A stretch of DNA of 64,000 nt from Cristatella mucedo. Its lineage: Eukaryota; Bryozoa; Phylactolaemata; Cristatellidae. The position numbers were made by a program, and so were the translations under genes. The stretch lies in the NCBI GenBank assembly GCA_009760855.2, contig WPIO01000003.1, forward strand, positions 6,986,001-7,050,000, in the 5' to 3' direction. The notes beneath the pieces are model-generated. The model saw nothing but the letters and a program-made list of their open reading frames with translations, did not search any database and was not told where the DNA came from. Positions 1 to 64,000 of the stretch are shown piece by piece (position 1 is the stretch's first letter; each line of letters opens with the position of its first letter).

Positions 1-269
1 CAGACTTAATAAGCTGCTGCTCTTACCGTCCAACAGCTTAGAAAAAGGGTAAAGCATCTCTTTATGCAAAGGTCGGCGTATAGCACAGCTATGCGTGCTT
101 CCGGAGAAGCCCAGGTACCATGCCATGCTCTGCACTTGGGCTTTTTGAAGTGTATATGCTAGGCTTGATGTTTTAATATGAGCATTTGGCTGTTTTACTA
201 CTACCAGTTAGATTGTTATTTCGAGAGTGATAGAAGCAATTTCATAGTTATACTTCGTAGTCCTAGCTG

Positions 270-450
<181 letters not shown>

Positions 451-815
451 TCACCCGAAAAAGTATTTACGAGGCTTACTAAACACCGACTACTTAGTAG
501 CTATCCACTCTCGGAGGTCACCCACCTGTGTGGGGTGGCTTTTACATAAAACTTATTTTTTACATAAAAAATGAACCCAATGTTGATGGCCGTGTCTACG
601 ATAACTGTTAGTAACAAAAACACCACGACGGCCTGGAGCGATATCTTTTAAAATTGTATAAACTAGAGTTTTGACTTGCAGTTCGATTATCGTACTTGCA
701 ATCCAAACGGCTAAGGATTTTTCGGGGCAGGCACTTGTGTGATGGAGGGGAGATACTTTTTGCACTTCCTGGCCACACCAATCGGGTGGAGCTGCTCGTA
801 CAGTGCTTATCTGCC

Positions 816-1832
816 ATGGGAAAGACAGCGGAGCTAAATAGTGAAATCAGAGGCCAAATCATCGCCTATCACAGGATGGTCTTAGCAACGTGAAGGTGGA
901 GTGTGAGAAGCTTGGTTTAAGTCTGAGGGATCGGTCAGGTATAACCGGAAGAAGTATTTTCAGGGTGGTAGCATGGAAGTCTTAACATGCCCTGGCCACC
1001 CCACGTTCGACGACAAAAAGGGATGTTTTTCTGCTAAAACTGGCTGCACTGCATCGAAGGAAAGCACAAAGCTGCTTCGAGCTCTCTCTCTCTCTCCAAG
1101 ACCTTAGAAGTGGCCACCGGCAAGGCTGCAAGTGCTGATACGGTCCACGGGAGACGTACGAAGCACGGCATTTACAGAAGCGTTAGTAAACGCAGGCCAA
1201 CGAAATTGTCGTCTGCAATGGGCCTGAAAACATGCCCACTGTACAGCTGCCGACTGGAGCAGCATTCTATGGACCGATGAAAGTAAATTCACGGTCCGTG
1301 GAGATGACAAGCAGAGAACTTTTGTCAGTCAAAGGACAAGCGAATAGTACCACCGGGACTGCTTTCAGTCTAAAATCAAGAATGGAGGTGGAAGTGTGCT
1401 TGTTTGGTCTCGTTTTCCGGCTTCCGACATAAGAGCATGTCACCGAATCAACGGGATTATGGACAGAAATTCGTTCATGAACTTCATTACAAATGTTGGC
1501 ATGCCCTGTGCCAGAGCTCTTATGGGGGAGGACTACGTTTGGCAAATGGATAATGATCCCAAGCATACTGAAAGTGGAATGAAACCATTCGTCGTTGATT
1601 CAGGTGTCCGAGTTCTTAGTTAGCCAAGCCAAACTTCCAACTTCAACCCTATTGAGCATCTATGGGACGGGTTGAAGCGCTTACTTAGAGCTGAGAACAG
1701 CATTCGGTCTTCCCCCCCGAGCAGCTTTTTGGTCGGCTTAAGCATCTGTGGGATTGCATTACTCCGGATGTTTGCCGAAAGCTGACTTGAGTCAATGCCC
1801 TGGCGAATACATGAAGTCATAAAGAACAGGGA
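816..1832 (+). pseudogene. Tc1-like transposase pseudogene, DD34E triad retained
   Basis: A Tc1/mariner cut-and-paste transposase relic. It starts at an ATG at 816 with an N-terminal helix-turn-helix-like segment (MGKTAELNSEIRGQ, then IIAYHRM) and shifts frame before the catalytic part. In the frame of position 1261 the first catalytic Asp is at 1276 (LWTDESKF), the second at 1549 (QMDNDPKHT) and the Glu at 1654 (FNPIEHLWDGLK). That leaves 34 residues between second Asp and Glu, as in Tc1 DD34E enzymes. In-frame stops at 1345 and 1621 plus upstream frameshifts make it non-functional. I did not find terminal inverted repeats. Confidence 0.88.
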
Positions 1833-2009
1833 CGGTTCGACCTTCTATTGATGTGAGTACCCATTAGTGCATGTATAACCTTAGTTCTGATAATAGAAAA
1901 TATTAAAAAAACCTCGTGCACATGTTTTCAGTGCTGATCGACCAAGAGCAAGTCAATCAACTGACACAGCTTGGTTGTGGTACCTATTCACCTTCGTAAA
2001 TAGTTTACA

Positions 2010-2185
2010 TTACGCTAGCCGATTTAAAAGCCTCTTTTGTATAGCGACAGAGGAGCCTTTACGGCTATCACCATCGCTTGCAGTGGCAATAAAGGATCGC
2101 CCATCATAGGATTCGAACCCGCGACCTCGGAACTGAGGTCGTGAAAAGCAACCGCCTCACCGAGCGTGCCACCACGACTTACTGA
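2010..2185 (-). mobile_element. SINE-A copy (tRNA-derived)
   Basis: On the minus strand a tRNA-like head with a good B box (GGTTCGAATCC, near 2111-2121) is followed by a body also seen at 5985, 9880, 21500, 27180, 46525, 52130 and 61850. The body has the core CACTGCAAGC..GGTGATAGC and a CTATATAAATGAG-type end. Confidence 0.75.
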
Positions 2186-2589
2186 TGTGTCTGCATTAAA
2201 CCATAAGGCATCAGGGCAAGAGCGCATATTGTACTGAGGCAGTGGAGCAAAGTCCAGAATATTGGCTGTATCGAGTTGCAGCATTCCGAAAATGAAGGAT
2301 GGCCACCCGACAGAGAAGACTGAAAGTTTCGTTGGAGTCAGCATCAACGTCAAAGATGCTACGGTTTTACGATAACACAATAGTGTTTACACAGAAACAG
2401 ATACACCATACACTGCTACGAGAATGAGATCGCCTGTATCTGAGGTTATAATAAAAATCCCCATAATACATTTGTATGTACACTCAGAGAACTGAATCTA
2501 TTTCTAAGTATTTTACAGGTGCTATATATAAAGCATTGCTAAATGATTGGTGGTAACATTAGCAAGCAGCAGGCATAATGTAAGGAGGT

Positions 2590-2870
2590 ACATACAAATG
2601 AAGTACAAATAACAAATACCCACCAAATGCTGTAATAAACAGGTGCGTTTTAAGCTTCCTTTTTAAATGTCACGTCAGGGGACATTGCAATGTGTGTCGG
2701 TAGTGAGTTCCAGGCTTTGGAAGCATGGAATTTAGTAATAGTATAAAGTTGTAGTGAGCGAGGGCATGCCCCTGAGCAAAGGCATGACTCCACTGGACAG
2801 GCTACGGCTCTGGCAGCTACTCCGGTATACTTCTGCATCCTGGGTGCAGCAGTACGTCATTCGGCAAAAG
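2590..2870 (-). mobile_element. L2/CR1-like LINE fragment
   Basis: The minus strand encodes the typical end of a LINE ORF2: KAWNSLPTHIAMSPDVTFKK matches the family pattern of a Trp-Asn-Ser-Leu-Pro box followed by a Phe-Lys-Lys end. It is truncated on both sides and lies downstream of the last visible TBC1D2-like exon. Confidence 0.7.
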
Positions 2871-2986
2871 ATAGGTAGACAGACCAAACAAAGCACACTA
2901 ACAAACAGCACAGGGGTGACAAATGGAAACAGGAGAAGTCAATGATATGCATGAGCTGTAGCTTCGTGACAGTTGCAGTCCTGTAC

Positions 2987-23400
<20,414 letters not shown>

Positions 23401-23829
23401 TTCAACGCGGCTAGCAAGCCATAGCAATTCGACGGCTCCTAACCGGAGCGGCTGAGCCGGTAGCACAGCGGAGGCGGGACAGTGATAAGGCGGAAGTCAG
23501 GGGGGCGACTTGGCCACCCCTCCCCCTCGCCCGGCAAGCTGCAGATAAACCCCGCTCCGAGAGAATGCGTGCGGGGTCTCTCGTCGAGATCGTAGCAGCA
23601 GCTTCCCAGATTCGAGCGGAAGTCGGATTTAAAGCGCTGGGAAAGGCTGTTAAAGCGAAGCCTGACTTGCCGCTAGAGGAAGTGGCGCGGCTGCCGCCGC
23701 CGCCGCTACCGCGCAATTCTCGCGCTACCCGGTGTTTGTTCTGCGCAGCGGCTAGAGTTAAAAGGCAAAGCGCAACTCAGTTGTGTATCGCGATCTTCGG
23801 ACTACTCTAGCCGAATATTCATTAATGGT

Positions 23830-24700
23830 CAGAGCCTCTTTTTTCTTGCTACGCCGCCGACCCGGCTAGGGACAGCGGTCGCCGCTGTTTCAAGGCACCC
23901 GCTCGAGTAGTACATTAGGTAGGAGAGACAATCTGAGGGTGAGGGCGGAGACAGGTTATAACTACGGTAGCAGTGCCTAAAATTAACGCTGAAGAACAAA
24001 CACTTGTCTTGCCGCCCGCTCGCAATCCAAGAAATTTCGGCCAACGGTGGTTCGGCTAAATACTACGATACGTATTTCTAGCTCATGAAGTCGTATCATA
24101 TTTCGGTTACCGCCTTCAGCAAGGATATATAAACTGCGTTTAAATCCTAGCCAAGGGTTGAGGATCCGGACGCAAAAACAATTGCTCCAGCCGTAGCAAG
24201 CTGTGCACGAGAGTGGCTTTCGGATACCCACAATATTCGCAACTTATAATGATTTGGGTAGGCACGTTTCCGGCGATACGACCGGTCTTTTATTAACTTC
24301 TGCTGGAAAAGACGCACAAGGCCTTATCTCAGGGATGTCATATTTTTCATTTAAAATCAAAGCCTATTCATGTAAAAAAAAAGCTACATTTATTCGAATA
24401 GTCAGTCATATCTTCTGGAACATGGTCATAAATATGCGAAAACTGAATTCTGTCCTGAACTTCTTACGAATCCCTTTCCTGTAAAACCATTGGCCCCAAT
24501 CTCCCATATCTATATTACCTACTCCTAGTGCAGGTGGAACACAGCAGTCAGTGACTTTATTCCATGAATTTGTCACTCAAGTCACGACCTCTTTCAGGCT
24601 AGGCTTGCAAAGTTTACATGCTGATTTATCTCTTATTCTTTTTCAGTGTAGTAGCGATTTCCGTGCGCACATGGCTCTTGAATGCCTTTTCTTATTGCCA
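23830..24700. other. Intergenic, nothing recognised
   Basis: Upstream of the TBC1D2-like gene. A plus frame at 24203-24484 (93 codons) has no recognisable motif. Confidence 0.5.
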
Positions 24701-24704
24701 TGCT

Positions 24705-24878
24705 GCGCTGGTTTGTCATGTGGTTAAGGTGCTCACCTGTAACCAAGGTCAAGGTAAATGTAAGACAGATGACTGATTTGAGGATCGAGGTCGTGGGCTC
24801 GAGCCCCCTGGTATATGCGAAGCACTTGAATAGATTAAGTCCTCTTAGGACGCTACACGGATGAATTATATATAATGT
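24705..24878 (+). mobile_element. SINE-B copy
   Basis: A-box-like TGTCATGTGGTTAAGGTGCT, B box GGGCTCGAGCCCC, then GCGAAGCACTTGAATAGATT, AAGTCCTCTTAGGACGCTAC and GATGAATTATATATAA. Confidence 0.78.
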
Positions 24879-24879
24879 C

Positions 24880-26270
24880 AAGAATATGGAAATTTGCAGT
24901 CGTTCCTGCGGGAATTATTATTTGATCTAGTCTTCGCTCTGCAAGAAAGTTCTTCATGTTTTTATCGTGTTGAGTGCTGGCTGAAACCCAGACTAGCAGA
25001 CCTATTTTATTTGGCCACCTCAAAAAACAATTGGCAGCATTAAATTGAACATATTAAATGCTCTGTGATGCCATTGTAACTTGTGCCAATTTTCATGTTA
25101 ATTGTATATTAATATATGGAGTGATCTGTTAGCTTCTTGGCCTTGGCAGATATAACATGAGTGGCTCTCCCGCCCCTTCTCGCTTGTTTGACATTGGTAT
25201 TGAATAAATATACGCCGTAACACTATGTACAAATCCTCTTTGCTTACAAATAGCAGGGAGATTTCTGACGGAGATCCATAGCAGCTGGTGTCGTCCCGGG
25301 GCTAACTATCGGAGGCTGTGTAGACTAAATCATGCAGATACTCCACCCAGTACTGCCATTTGAGAGCGCTGTGTCTAATATGATCAGCCAATAGTATAGA
25401 CATATCGTCGGGTCAAGTTAGTCACTCGCAGAGATTAATAAGTAGCAATGCCGGCAACGGTATACGCGGTGGAGGAACCGACTCAACATGTGGGTACGAG
25501 ACTGATCGCTGGGTAGGCCCTTCAGGTCGGCATTTCTCTAGGCCAAAAGGAAGCTTTGGGCGGATCTCGTACAATCACTTTGCTATAAAGAGTGAATCAA
25601 CTTCGCAACAGCAATAAACTTTTATTTTGGCTGAAGAAATATTTATATAAGATTTCTGTTTCCTTGGGATCCCGGCTGGTCAAAGCATTGCAAGTTCCCT
25701 CGCCGCCACCTTAGATCGCTACACAAGCACTACTAACTAAACTACTACAACGACTACTTACTAAGCTACTACAACAACCCGAAGATAAATATCTTGCCCG
25801 TTGCCAAGTCACTAGTACAGCCTCAGCATGTACAGCTAGTCGAGCGTCGACGCAGCCTTTCGGTATTCCGTCATTTTCTAGATAATGCTAAGCAGGCGCT
25901 TTTTAAAATACAAAACTACCAAGAAATACTTGTAGGCAGTGTCCGAACCGGGTGCTGCGAATTCAATCGGAGCTCTGCCTCACCCTCAGCGGATTAACTG
26001 AAATTTGATCGTATCTAAACCTTCGTACAAGAGTCGATGGAAGTCCCGGACCTTGCCTCTTAGAAGTACTTTATAATTTGGATACCTCTTGTAAAACTAT
26101 AAGAAGAATAAGTGAACAAGGTCTTGTACAGTATTCAGATCTAACGGGCAGCGTTTAAAAATCGAAGCCACCAGCTACATACATTCACATCTATGTTTAA
26201 ATGCACCAGAAAGAAAACCCACTCCAAACATTGGTCAAAACACATTGGCGTTAACTGAAGCATGGCACAG
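24880..26270. other. Intergenic, nothing recognised with confidence
   Basis: A stretch at about 25260-25740 with an AATAAA signal at 25613 looked like a possible solo LTR, but no target-site duplication or second copy was found. Confidence 0.45.
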
Positions 26271-26279
26271 CTGATTGTG

Positions 26280-26590
26280 TGCAGATACTACAAGAGATTT
26301 TCGGGCCGAGCCCATTTTGAGCGTTCAGCTTTCCCATATCTGAGTCGCACTAGATTTACCCAAGCGTAGCAAGTTGGTTTTAACATCATTCATCTTGAGA
26401 AAATTTGCTACCATCCAAGTACGAATGCCAGCAATACATGCGACATGTGAGTTGAGAGAATTTGCCGTTCTGGAGGGCTGAAAGGGATCAAAATACGGGT
26501 ACAGCAGCTGATGTGTCATCTGCATAGATGAGACAGCCTTGCTTGAGTTTGGCGATTATATCGACAAGAGGAAGAGTATAAATTGTGAAA
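26280..26590 (-). mobile_element. L2/CR1-like LINE reverse transcriptase fragment with YADD
   Basis: The minus strand reads YTLPLVDIIAKLKQG, then IYADDTSAAVP (catalytic YADD codons near 26515-26526). After a frameshift it continues IRTWMVANFLKMNDVKTNLL, a standard box of non-LTR reverse transcriptases of the L2/CR1 group. Neither end of the element is present. Confidence 0.82.
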
Positions 26591-26625
26591 ATAAATTTAG
26601 CTGTAGTACTCGTTAGAGTAAAGCA

Positions 26626-26700
26626 GAGGTCGGCAAACTCCGGCCTTTAGGCCAGATCCGACCTAACTAGTGCTCCAGTCCGGCCTAGCGGCCCCCTAGT
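26626..26700. mobile_element. hAT-like transposon terminus
   Basis: CAGAGGTCGGCAAACTCCGG resembles the CAG.GGTCGGCAA.C terminal inverted repeat of many animal hAT non-autonomous elements. The other end was not identified with certainty. Confidence 0.45.
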
Positions 26701-26894
26701 TATTTATTGATGGATCCGTAGCCTAATTGAGTTGTCTCGGTGTTCTTCCTCTTCACTATAGAGGTACTTTGATTTACGAGTATCCCAACTAACGAGTTTT
26801 TCGAGGCACGAGCCGTCTTGCGGCCGCTTTTTGCTTTGATTTGAGAGCTCGCTCTTATTGTGCTGGATTTTGCTGCTCGAGTTCTGTCACAGTT

Positions 26895-26925
26895 TAAAGT
26901 GGGCTTAGCGGCTACGCCCACTTTA
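26895..26925. repeat. Perfect 10-base stem inverted repeat
   Basis: TAAAGTGGGC and GCCCACTTTA are separated by 11 bases. Confidence 0.85.
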
Positions 26926-27179
26926 TTCTGTGGTTCAGCTCGGCTACAGTCAACTCAGCTGGAATAATACAGGTCTCCGAGGAAGGCAAAGAAATGTCAA
27001 ACCAGCCGTCAGACAAATGTGGCACTATACACGTGGCACATCTCGCTCGCCAGATCGAGACATCTGTTTCGTGCAGTCAGTTAAGATTTCTCTCAGGCTT
27101 ACAGAATTTTTCGATCTTCAGAGATCGAAGCATTACAGTAGCTAGTAACCATTTCACGTATCCATTTATTGTGAAGTGG

Positions 27180-27375
27180 GTGCACACTGGGTCTTACTCC
27201 AGGGGTGAGGTGCTCCCTCTTCACAACCCAGATCGTGGTTTCAAGCCCTGTGGTGAGAGATCCTTTACATTGCCCACTGCAAGCCGGAAACCAGGGTATC
27301 TCTCGGCAAGGTGAGAGCTGTTAAGACTCTCCTGTTGCTATATAAATGAGTCTTTCGAATCAGTTAACCTTTAAC
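27180..27375 (+). mobile_element. SINE-A copy, the most complete
   Basis: Head GGGTGAGGTGCTCCCTCTTC, B box GTGGTTTCAAGCCCTG, core CCCACTGCAAGCCGG, body CTCTCCTGTTGCTATATAAA and end TGAGTCTTTCGAATCAGTTA. Confidence 0.78.
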
Positions 27376-27379
27376 CTCA

Positions 27380-28380
27380 AAATATGTCAGCTATTGGTGA
27401 ACTCAGAATAACAAATCAAGATGAGAGGAATCGTCAAAGAGGGAGAAACAGCCTCTGGGATGACAACGGATAGCTCAATATTGGGGGTGAACAGCACTTG
27501 ATTTTGCTCGTGCTGTTATAGCTGTTCAGCTGAGAGTAAGTTAAACTCATTTTTCGTTGTCCTCCATCTCAGAGGTGCAGAAGGAGGGCAATCGGTGTAC
27601 TATCTAATCTTTGTGCTGGCTTCAGCAAAAGAATAACGGCTGCATTTCAACCTTCAGCATTATTGTCTGCTGCCGGTCTGAAAAGAGTGTAGCCTGCACA
27701 CAGGACTGCCTGTCAAAGGCATTTATTTGCCTGCTTCTAATGCAAACGTGCGGCATACCCCGAATTTGCATAGATGCAACAGTACATGCTGAAACTAAGC
27801 AAATCAGCAAATTTACTTTACACTATGCAATCGATCTCCCATACAAATTCGAAAAATACGACAGCAGTTTCCAGAGCAAGTTCTGTCTGGCATGCTGCCA
27901 AGTTCTATCTGGCATGCGATCTACAAAAAGGACATCCTCGACACCATACACACATCCTCGACACCACAAAACAGGAGAGAGACTACATAAGGCCACAAGA
28001 GTAGAAACCCGATAGTTTTACTGGTCATTGCCATCGGTTGTACAGATAAGGCCGAACAGTTTTTACCTAATACAACGGCTGGAATTTGACACCCTTTTCA
28101 AATTATTGAGAAGAGATTGAGTCTAATTTCTCCAGGGGGCTACCGAGACAATTCCCAGAGTATCAGCCTGATGATGCCATGGTGAGGCCTGTAATACTGC
28201 ATACAGCCATTTTTTCAACTCAGAATACCTTGGTTTCGGAGTTCAGTGTCTCGCCAACTGCAGTTGGACCCTTAAAGTAACAATGATTGATTTTCCAATT
28301 TGACTATTTATATGGACTTGTTGACCTCATAGAGCTGAACGATGCTGTTTGCATGGTCTTTTGCACACCAGTATGCATAG
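27380..28380. other. Intergenic, nothing recognised
   Basis: Two small direct duplications occur (AAGTTCT.TCTGGCATGC near 27877-27915 and CATCCTCGACACCA near 27933-27964). A 134-codon plus frame at 27611-28015 has no motif. Confidence 0.5.
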
Positions 28381-28524
<144 letters not shown>

Positions 28525-28539
28525 TACTGTATGTCATAT

Positions 28540-29490
28540 AGCTAATAAACTATAAAGATATACAGAATATATATCAGCAATTTTTTCTATACCCAAACAA
28601 TCATCAATATATATCACACCAGCCAGGTACTTAATACTTAATGTTAGCTATCCATCCAATGTGACCATGCATGAATGACCAACCTGACGGCATACCCAGG
28701 CAGTAGCAGCATGGTGGAAAGGCAGCTAGCGCACCCACCAATTCTGCTTAGGTCTGGCAACAGCTTGCCTAGCAAAACCCTCGACATGAGAAAAACGCAT
28801 AGGCTACAGAAACATTTAAAAAACCCACCAGAGCGCTGGCTTCCCTGCAACTCCCCTATCGGACCGAAAATAGATGCCTTCACACACAGGCACTCACAAG
28901 CGCAGACACATACTTCAGACTCACGTAGCTCCCGACTGATCACAGCTGCTGCTTGCTGCAAAGCAAGCCTTCGGACAACTGGGAACCAAGCGTCCCAAAG
29001 AACGTGCTTGCAAGCAGCAGGAGTCTCCTTGCCAGAACGACGCATGGCAACCTCTGCACCCGCCGCAGTCACAGCAGGTTAGAGCAGTCGCCTGCCGTGG
29101 GCCCCAATTGGTCGTCAGCTGCCGTGAACTATGATGCCTTGTCGGCAAAGAAGTGGCGTTAAAAGCTGCAGAAACCAGTAGCTCTATTCACTAAAATTCG
29201 TTTTCGAGACAGAAATGAAGGATCCACGCATCTAAGCTAGATTGTGCAGTGCGAAAACATGTGCAAAGCAAAAGAAAACGGCTGACTGCTAAAAAAGGCG
29301 GAAGCATCGGGCTCCTGCAGGGATGCTCCAGGTGCATTCCTGCACTGCTAGTTCAGCTGGACGGAACTGCTGCCTCTGCTTCCTGCTGAGTGGGCAGTGC
29401 AAGCAGCGAAGGCTCAGCCAACGCGGTGAGGTTGCTCTGGTCGCCTGCACACGAGCAGGCATGGCAAGGTGCCAAACTGAGTCTGCCTTC
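28540..29490. other. Region 3' of the DNAAF9-like gene, no gene called
   Basis: A minus frame MTAAGAEVAMRRSGKE (about 29072 leftwards) and a plus frame at 28675-29082 overlap. Neither has a recognised motif. Part of this may be 3' UTR of the gene ending at 29625. Confidence 0.4.
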
Positions 29491-29493
29491 TCT

Positions 29494-29623
<130 letters not shown>

Positions 29624-29624
29624 C

Positions 29625-62976
<33,352 letters not shown>

Positions 62977-63236
62977 CTAGCAACTGGCGACCGGTCGCAG
63001 TGGCTGACACGAGCCTAGCAGGCTGAGAGCTGACTAGTCTAGCAGGAACCGGTCGGGCGAGTGTAGCTGCAGCTGCCCGTTGTCTTGGGCTTCCAAGCAG
63101 CAGCTGCACCACGCCTAGCAGATGGATTGTCGGTGCGAAGTGCTGAGCGAGTGGGCAACTGGATGGGCTGACTGAACGTGAACAGGACTACAAACTCGTA
63201 CAGGCCGATTCTGTGTCGGTGATGTTGAGATGGTTT

Positions 63237-63269
63237 GGGGAGAGAGTGAGAGAGGGGGAGAGAGAGAGG

Positions 63270-63342
<73 letters not shown>
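63237..63342. repeat. (GA)n microsatellite
   Basis: GA tract with GGAGAGG interruptions at its left end. Confidence 0.96.
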
Positions 63343-63345
<3 letters not shown>

Positions 63346-63670
63346 CCAAACCACCGTCCAGCCAACCCGGTCTTGCGGTTCTGATTTTGTCCATGGTGCA
63401 TGTGTCTGATTGTATCCAGCAGAACGTATTTGCATACTTCTCTCGTCAGCCGAGCTATGTTTACTTGATGGCCCTGTCTGACTGTAGACCGCTATGCTGT
63501 AAGCAGTTGCCATAACCAGGAGTGGTGGTAGAGGTGGGGAAGGGAGAGTTACCCTGATTGCCTTTTGAGCTTACAGCTATAGTCGGACGGCTGGAGGTGA
63601 CACTCTGTCCTCGAGCCTGTTTCGGTGCATCGCCAGCTCTTATGACCCTGTCGTCGGCTCAGGCAATCGG

Positions 63671-64000
63671 CTAATGTCTTTGGTCCGAGGCCAGCCTAGC
63701 GTGTCTCTTTTGTTCCCTCGCCATGCCCAGCAAGCACGGCTGAGCTCTACCCGGCTGCAATCCCGAATACGGGATCGGTCGCGAGTATGCCCAAGGGACA
63801 GCACTGAAGAACGGCAGGAAGCAAGAGCAAAGCGAGGCTCGACCGCGACAGCGAGCTGTTGAGCCTCGCCCATCAGCTTCTTCGACATACTCCGAAGACG
63901 GCAGCAGCGCTGCCGCTTTCACGAGAACTGTCTTGCCTTCGTCGGCTGCTGCTGATGCAAGTGCCTGTCTTGCCCAGCACACGACAACGACGTCGGCGCA
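63671..64000 (-). other. GC-rich right edge with open minus-strand frame running off the window
   Basis: The minus frame reads VVVVCWARQALASAAADEGK then TVLVKAAALLPSSEYVEEAD. It stays open to the edge. CpG content rises here. It could be an N-terminal exon of the DNAAF9-like gene or chance in GC-rich DNA; the other two minus frames are also partly open. Confidence 0.25.

Noticed and set aside
2100-2190. Genuine tRNA gene at this and the other B-box sites
   Set aside because: The B boxes lie in repeated SINE bodies and the heads do not fold into full cloverleaves by eye.
23565-23810. Possible divergent plus-strand gene at the CpG-rich promoter
   Set aside because: Open frame in GC-rich DNA without motif; a chance frame is expected there.
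25260-25740. Possible solo LTR with AATAAA
   Set aside because: No matching second LTR, primer-binding site or target duplication was seen.

Overview
This is nuclear DNA of a metazoan, most likely a marine or freshwater invertebrate; I cannot name the species. The evidence is short coding exons with GT/AG borders separated by kilobase introns, tRNA-derived SINEs, L2/CR1-type LINE remnants with a shared 3' tail, decayed Tc1-like transposons and very many (AT)n, (GA)n/(CT)n and (CA)n microsatellites. No rRNA, CRISPR array, operon or intact transposase is visible. Almost all long open frames in the window are microsatellite or repeat translations.

Two real genes can be assembled exon by exon on the minus strand, with splice phases that agree at every junction.

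Gene 1 (2987-23400) is a TBC1D2/TBC1D2B-like (Armus family) Rab-GAP. Its start codon and first exon lie in a CpG-rich segment near 23.4 kb. Two exons make a PH domain and six more make a coiled-coil region. The eight exons total 1152 bases (384 codons). The catalytic TBC domain must lie left of position 1.

Gene 2 (29625-62976) is a 17-exon gene whose C-terminal 569 residues are in the window, ending at a stop at 29625-29627. It carries a beta-rich region, a PH/Spt16-like strand segment, a degenerate P-loop-like motif and a conserved-looking C-terminal end. I tentatively assign it to DNAAF9 (C20orf194/Shulin), an ARL3-linked factor for axonemal outer-arm dynein. The N-terminal half should lie right of position 64000.

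The rest is repeats. An L2/CR1-like LINE family has about fourteen 5'-truncated copies in both orientations, several with recognisable reverse transcriptase. There are two tRNA-derived SINE families. SINE-B ends in the LINE tail, so it was probably mobilised by that LINE. Three Tc1/mariner-type copies occur: 816-1832 (DD34E triad kept), 6845-7557 (internally deleted) and 42436-43960 (first catalytic Asp lost). There is also a hAT-like terminus at 26626, a roughly 180-base repeat present twice (54.3 and 56.1 kb), and small tandem duplications, one of which doubles a splice donor of gene 2.
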